The notes under the pieces were generated by a model, which saw only the letters and a program-made list of their open reading frames with translations, had not been told where the DNA came from and did not search any database. A program made the translations under genes and the position numbers. A stretch of 64,000 nucleotides of DNA, taken from Notamacropus eugenii. Lineage: Eukaryota; Chordata; Mammalia; Diprotodontia; Macropodidae. Location of the stretch: positions 333,454,651 to 333,518,650 of the forward strand of contig NC_092874.1 of the NCBI RefSeq assembly GCF_028372415.1, in the 5' to 3' direction. Every line of letters begins with the position of its first letter. Position 1 is the first letter of the stretch. Of this stretch, positions 60,801-64,000 are shown piece by piece.

Positions 60801-63465
60801 TCTACTTTCTTTTCTTGTTACTCTACCTAAAAACAAGCATTTCTTCTTTTGAAACTACCACACTTGCAATAATAGCAAGGGAATTACAGCAAACCCAGAA
60901 ACTGAGCCATTCCAGCCACGCAGGGCTGAGACCAGAAACGTCAGGGAAACAACAAGCATCTGTCTGAACCCAAGGCTAGCGTGACGTGCGATGGACAGAC
61001 ACTGCTAGCTTGGATTTTCCTACAGAAATTTTTATCTCTTGCTTGTTTTGAAATGAATAAATGCATCTGATAAACAATTAACAGATTCCGTTAAAAGACC
61101 TAACAAGAAGCAAAATGTGCCCAAGTATTTTCTACGTACAATTTCAAATTCAAATTCAATCACTAGAAACTATTTAAACAAACTATCTATTTTCTCCTTC
61201 TGAGCTTCAGATACTACTTCGCTACACTTGCTCCTGCTGTTCCCTAGAGATTTCTAGCTGCATTTATTACTTTTTAGTTGTTTTTATTGTATCTCCAGCT
61301 GCATAGTTCTGTGGATTTTTCATTGAATTTGTAACTTCCTAGCAGACTTTTTTCTATTGGCATCTGTTACTTTAGCTGTACTTTTTATCTTTAAAATAAG
61401 TGTTAGAATTATACTTCATTTTCTACTCTTGTACCCATGTTGTGGCTATAAAGGTATATTCATTTATTTCCAGGAAGTAATATTTCCAGCCTTCTCCCTA
61501 TATCTATACTTCATTATAGAGAAATTTCTAGATTTTTAAAAGCTCCATTTGTAGCTTCCTATTTTTAAAGTTTGTTGATAAATTTTGTTCAGAAAAATAA
61601 TACAAAACTCTATTTATACTTCCAATTATATTTGCCATAATGTATGGCGCTCAGAAAGCTAACTAAAACAATATGAGTCACTGAAACGGATGGTACCACC
61701 TTACGTGACACTTGGTAGTTTCCCGTTGTTAAAACAAATGCAGAATGACGGCACATATATGACCTGTATCAGATTGTTTGGCATCTTGGGGAGGAGGGAG
61801 AAAATCTGGAACTCAAAATCTTATTAAAAATGCATGTTGCAGTGGATAGAGACCATCCCTGGAGCCAGGAGGACCCAAGTTGAAATCCGGCCTCAGACAC
61901 TTACCAGTTGTTTGACCCTAGGCAAGTCACTTAACCCCTACTGCCTCAACAAAATGAATGTTGAAAATTATCTTTACATTAATTGGGAAAAATAAAATAT
62001 TATTTACATAAAAAAAACCAAATGTAGAGAAAGAACAGTTTGTGATTTATAAATTATTTAGAACAATCTGATTCTAAAGTATAAGCACAGAAAACATTAC
62101 ACACATTACTGTGCTCCAAGGGTACCTGATAACTGAAAAATGTGAATCACATAAATATTACAGCTTTTCACTTATTATATTTCTCTCTTGCAAATCTAGT
62201 CAGAAGGTGGCATATCCGATAGTTGAAGAAAAATCTGTATCATGGAAGAGCACATCCTAGAGGAGAGATCCTGGACTTGGAATCAGAAGAATAATAAAAA
62301 AAATATTCAAATCCTACATTCTCTAGGCCTGTTTCCTCTTCTGTAACTTGCTTGGTGGATGAAAACACAGGGTTTTGTTAATCTTTAGGAGTTACATAAA
62401 TGATAACTGTTGTGGGTAAGAATTAATCCCCAAATCTCCTATTTTCATGATAAGATAACAATTTCTTGGTATATTATTTCTTCCATTAGATTTGAGCTGA
62501 GGGCAGCCTTTCCTCAGACCCCCAAACACTTGGCACAGCATCTGCAACACCAAGCCTCAACTCCAGTGCCCCCTTTTACGGCACCTTTCCTGATGTTGCC
62601 AGCTGCGAGGCCCCCTCCCTCCTAACGTCACCTCGCGTTTGCTGTGTTTATGTTCTTTACGGACTTCTATGTGTCCGTGCTGTCTCCCCAATTAGCACGT
62701 ATGACCTTTGAGGACAGGGACTTTACATAGTACCTGCTGACTGAACAAGTTAATGGGTTCTATTACATTATGCTTATGGTTATATTATTTTTAAGCTTAA
62801 TAAAGATACCTAAAAGCACTACATATAAAAACAGTACATAAACTCTGAAAAGACTGCATATGCGCTGCCACTGCCGAGAACCTTCTAGGAAGAGATCAGG
62901 ATCACAATGCATTACAGTTGCCATCATGACCTACTAGCAAATGCATTTAGTAACTGCTTAAACAAAATCTGGAATATTTCCAAATGAAGACGTAAAAGAT
63001 AGAGACAGCACGGAGCACTGCACAAGCCCTGCTCCTGTCACTTGCTATGTCACTAGGAAGTTCTCCGAGCCTCAGTTTCCTGATGTGTAAAACGAGAGCC
63101 ACCAGTGCGGCTGATCCCTCAGACTCCTTCTAACTCCGACAGTCTGTGATGCTATGAAATCTAATGGAATTTGGCTGAAATTGACAGAAAGCAAGCTTAC
63201 AACCAGAGCTACAACAGGCAAACGACTCTGACTCTTCAGACTGAACTTTTAGAGGGTATCCTAAAAGGGTGATCTAACATACCTTGGTTCAGTTGCAGAA
63301 CTTATTCCTTCAGTTATGACCTGGCTGTGCTTTGGGAAATCCATAAAAGTCATCAAGTCAGGCTCTGCTGGACTAGGCACAGGTTTGTGTTCTGGGGGAT
63401 CCGTCACTAAGGGGATGCTTCCACTTTGTAAACTGTCACCGGAAGTGCTTGGCTTCAGAAGAAAG
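51819..63465 (-). CDS. DENND4C: DENN domain-containing protein 4C, last seven coding exons
   Basis: Guanine-nucleotide exchange factor for Rab10, linked to insulin-stimulated GLUT4 vesicle traffic. Exons in transcript order: 63283-63465, 60575-60770, 59039-59284, 54752-54869, 52678-52828, 52151-52215, 51819-51955 (stop TAA at 51819-51821). Every junction is AG/GT and phases agree, giving about 360 residues with no interruption. Recognised stretches include [68 protein letters not shown] and the C-terminus [14 protein letters not shown], which agree with human DENND4C as I recall it. The catalytic N-terminal DENN module lies beyond the right edge, so the 5' boundary here is only the window's first visible exon. 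The exon 63283-63465 is the least certain of the seven in its 5' limit. Confidence 0.95.
54115..54330 (-). mobile_element. L2 LINE 3' end
   Basis: GAAGCATTAAGCACATACAA, GAAATACAAAGAAAGGCAAA and CTGCTCTCAAGAAGCTCAGT are the complement of the L2 3' end. In a DENND4C intron. Confidence 0.65.
55510..55700 (-). mobile_element. LINE-1 3' end, minus strand
   Basis: CTCCCTCTCCCTCCCCAAGA, CAGCATGCAACCTTATATGG and GTTCTACACATACATTTTTA are the complement of the L1 end at 24082-24213. In a DENND4C intron, sense to the gene. Confidence 0.6.
55980..56700 (-). mobile_element. L2 LINE 3' region, long copy
   Basis: Complement of L2: GTGCTAAGCACTAGACACAA, CTCAAGGAGCTCCCAATCTA, GGGATTTTAGCTGGGACTTA, GGGCATTCCAGGCATTGGGG, GGAGGCCAGGTTTGAAGAAC. 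In a DENND4C intron, sense-oriented with the gene. Confidence 0.75.
57050..58500 (-). mobile_element. Possible LINE-1 5' region (ORF1 start and 5' UTR), minus strand
   Basis: A minus-strand frame near 57512-57715 is lysine/glutamate rich ([20 protein letters not shown]), like an L1 ORF1 coiled coil, and is followed upstream by a more GC-rich block (57880-58500) that could be a 5' UTR. No decisive motif was found; other repeat classes are possible. Confidence 0.3.
61740..62015 (+). mobile_element. LINE-1 3' end interrupted by a SINE
   Basis: ATGACCTGTATCAGATTGTT, a short G-rich tract, GGAACTCAAAATCTTATTAA, then after the SINE AATTATCTTTACATTAATTG and an A-rich end. In a DENND4C intron, antisense to the gene. 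Confidence 0.7.
61840..61950 (+). mobile_element. SINE (111 bp) nested in the L1 end
   Basis: CAGTGGATAGAGACCATCCC to CAAGTCACTTAACCCCTACT. Flanked by 13-bp repeats AAAATGCATGTTG (61827-61839) and AAAATGAATGTTG (61951-61963), one base different. The first few bases of the tRNA head and the whole 3' half are missing. Confidence 0.7.
62490..62765 (+). mobile_element. L2 LINE 3' end
   Basis: GGCACCTTTCCTGATGTTGC, TGTCTCCCCAATTAGCACGT and TTTGAGGACAGGGACTTTAC. In a DENND4C intron. Confidence 0.55.
63020..63165 (+). mobile_element. MIR-like fragment
   Basis: CTCCTGTCACTTGCTATGTC, GCCTCAGTTTCCTGATGTGT, then CTCCTTCTAACTCCGACAGT. Just inside the intron after DENND4C exon 63283-63465. Confidence 0.55.
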
Positions 63466-64000
63466 CTAAATGGGGCAGGGACGTGAGAAAAAGGAAAAGT
63501 CAAATGTTACATCCATAGAGTCATTTTCGTCACCAAACAGACTCTGCAATGGTGCGCAATAACCACTAAAAAAAACACTGCTCTTACTGGAAATAAAAGA
63601 GAGAAAAGCTATGAAAGAACAAGGAAGGTAAGCAAATTCTACCCAATATCCTTCACAGTTCCTTAGAGTGGAAGAAAACTCTTTTCAGCTGACTAGCATC
63701 AAGAAAGGAAGGAATAAATATTAGATTTTAAAATGTCTGTAGCCAATTTATTGTATCGATAGTTTAGATTTTTAGTTTTCCAAATAAGATGTGGATGCTG
63801 ATTCCATTAGGCTGAATGCATTACAATGTGCCTAGACCTAGAATCACGGTGCCCAAAACTGCAGGCACTGTCTTTGGCAGGTCTGGCTTCAAACTGGCAT
63901 TCAGGACAACTCCATCTAGAGCAAGGGTGGGTGGGGGAAGGGAGAGGAGACAGAAGCAAACTGCAGAGATTATAGGTGTGTACGTATAGACGTATGCATA

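Overview
The window looks like marsupial (metatherian) nuclear DNA. Vertebrate genes with canonical GT-AG introns sit in AT-rich sequence dense with LINE-1, L2, RTE-type LINEs, MIR and two kinds of tRNA-headed SINE whose 3' tails match LINEs in the same window. I read this as marsupial from the repeat mix and protein divergence. The species cannot be fixed from sequence alone.

Three host genes are present in the order ACER2 - RPS6 - DENND4C, as in human 9p22. ACER2 (alkaline ceramidase 2, minus strand) contributes coding exons 1-4 (18652 down to 2690); its last exons lie off the left edge. RPS6 (plus strand, 40164-45664) is complete: six coding exons that splice to exactly 249 codons, with a TOP start and a TCTCGCGAGA promoter palindrome. 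DENND4C (minus strand) contributes its last seven coding exons (63465 down to 51819) and a long 3' UTR ending near 47425. ACER2 and RPS6 are divergent, head to head about 21 kb apart. RPS6 and DENND4C converge tail to tail about 1.7 kb apart.

The 21 kb between ACER2 and RPS6 holds repeats, a processed SLC25A6 (ADP/ATP translocase) pseudogene at 36656-38135, and two 7SL RNA-like sequences, one of them split by that pseudogene. ACER2 introns hold an RTE LINE, a third 7SL-like copy, a TIR-bearing DNA element and a solo retroviral LTR inserted in a SINE with a clean 6-bp duplication. Several insertions are nested with readable target-site duplications, so their relative order can be seen.

No novel multi-gene system was found. 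The most interesting signals are two 7SL-derived copies sharing the same internal deletion and non-7SL tail, the SINE/LINE tail sharing, and the compact RPS6 promoter.
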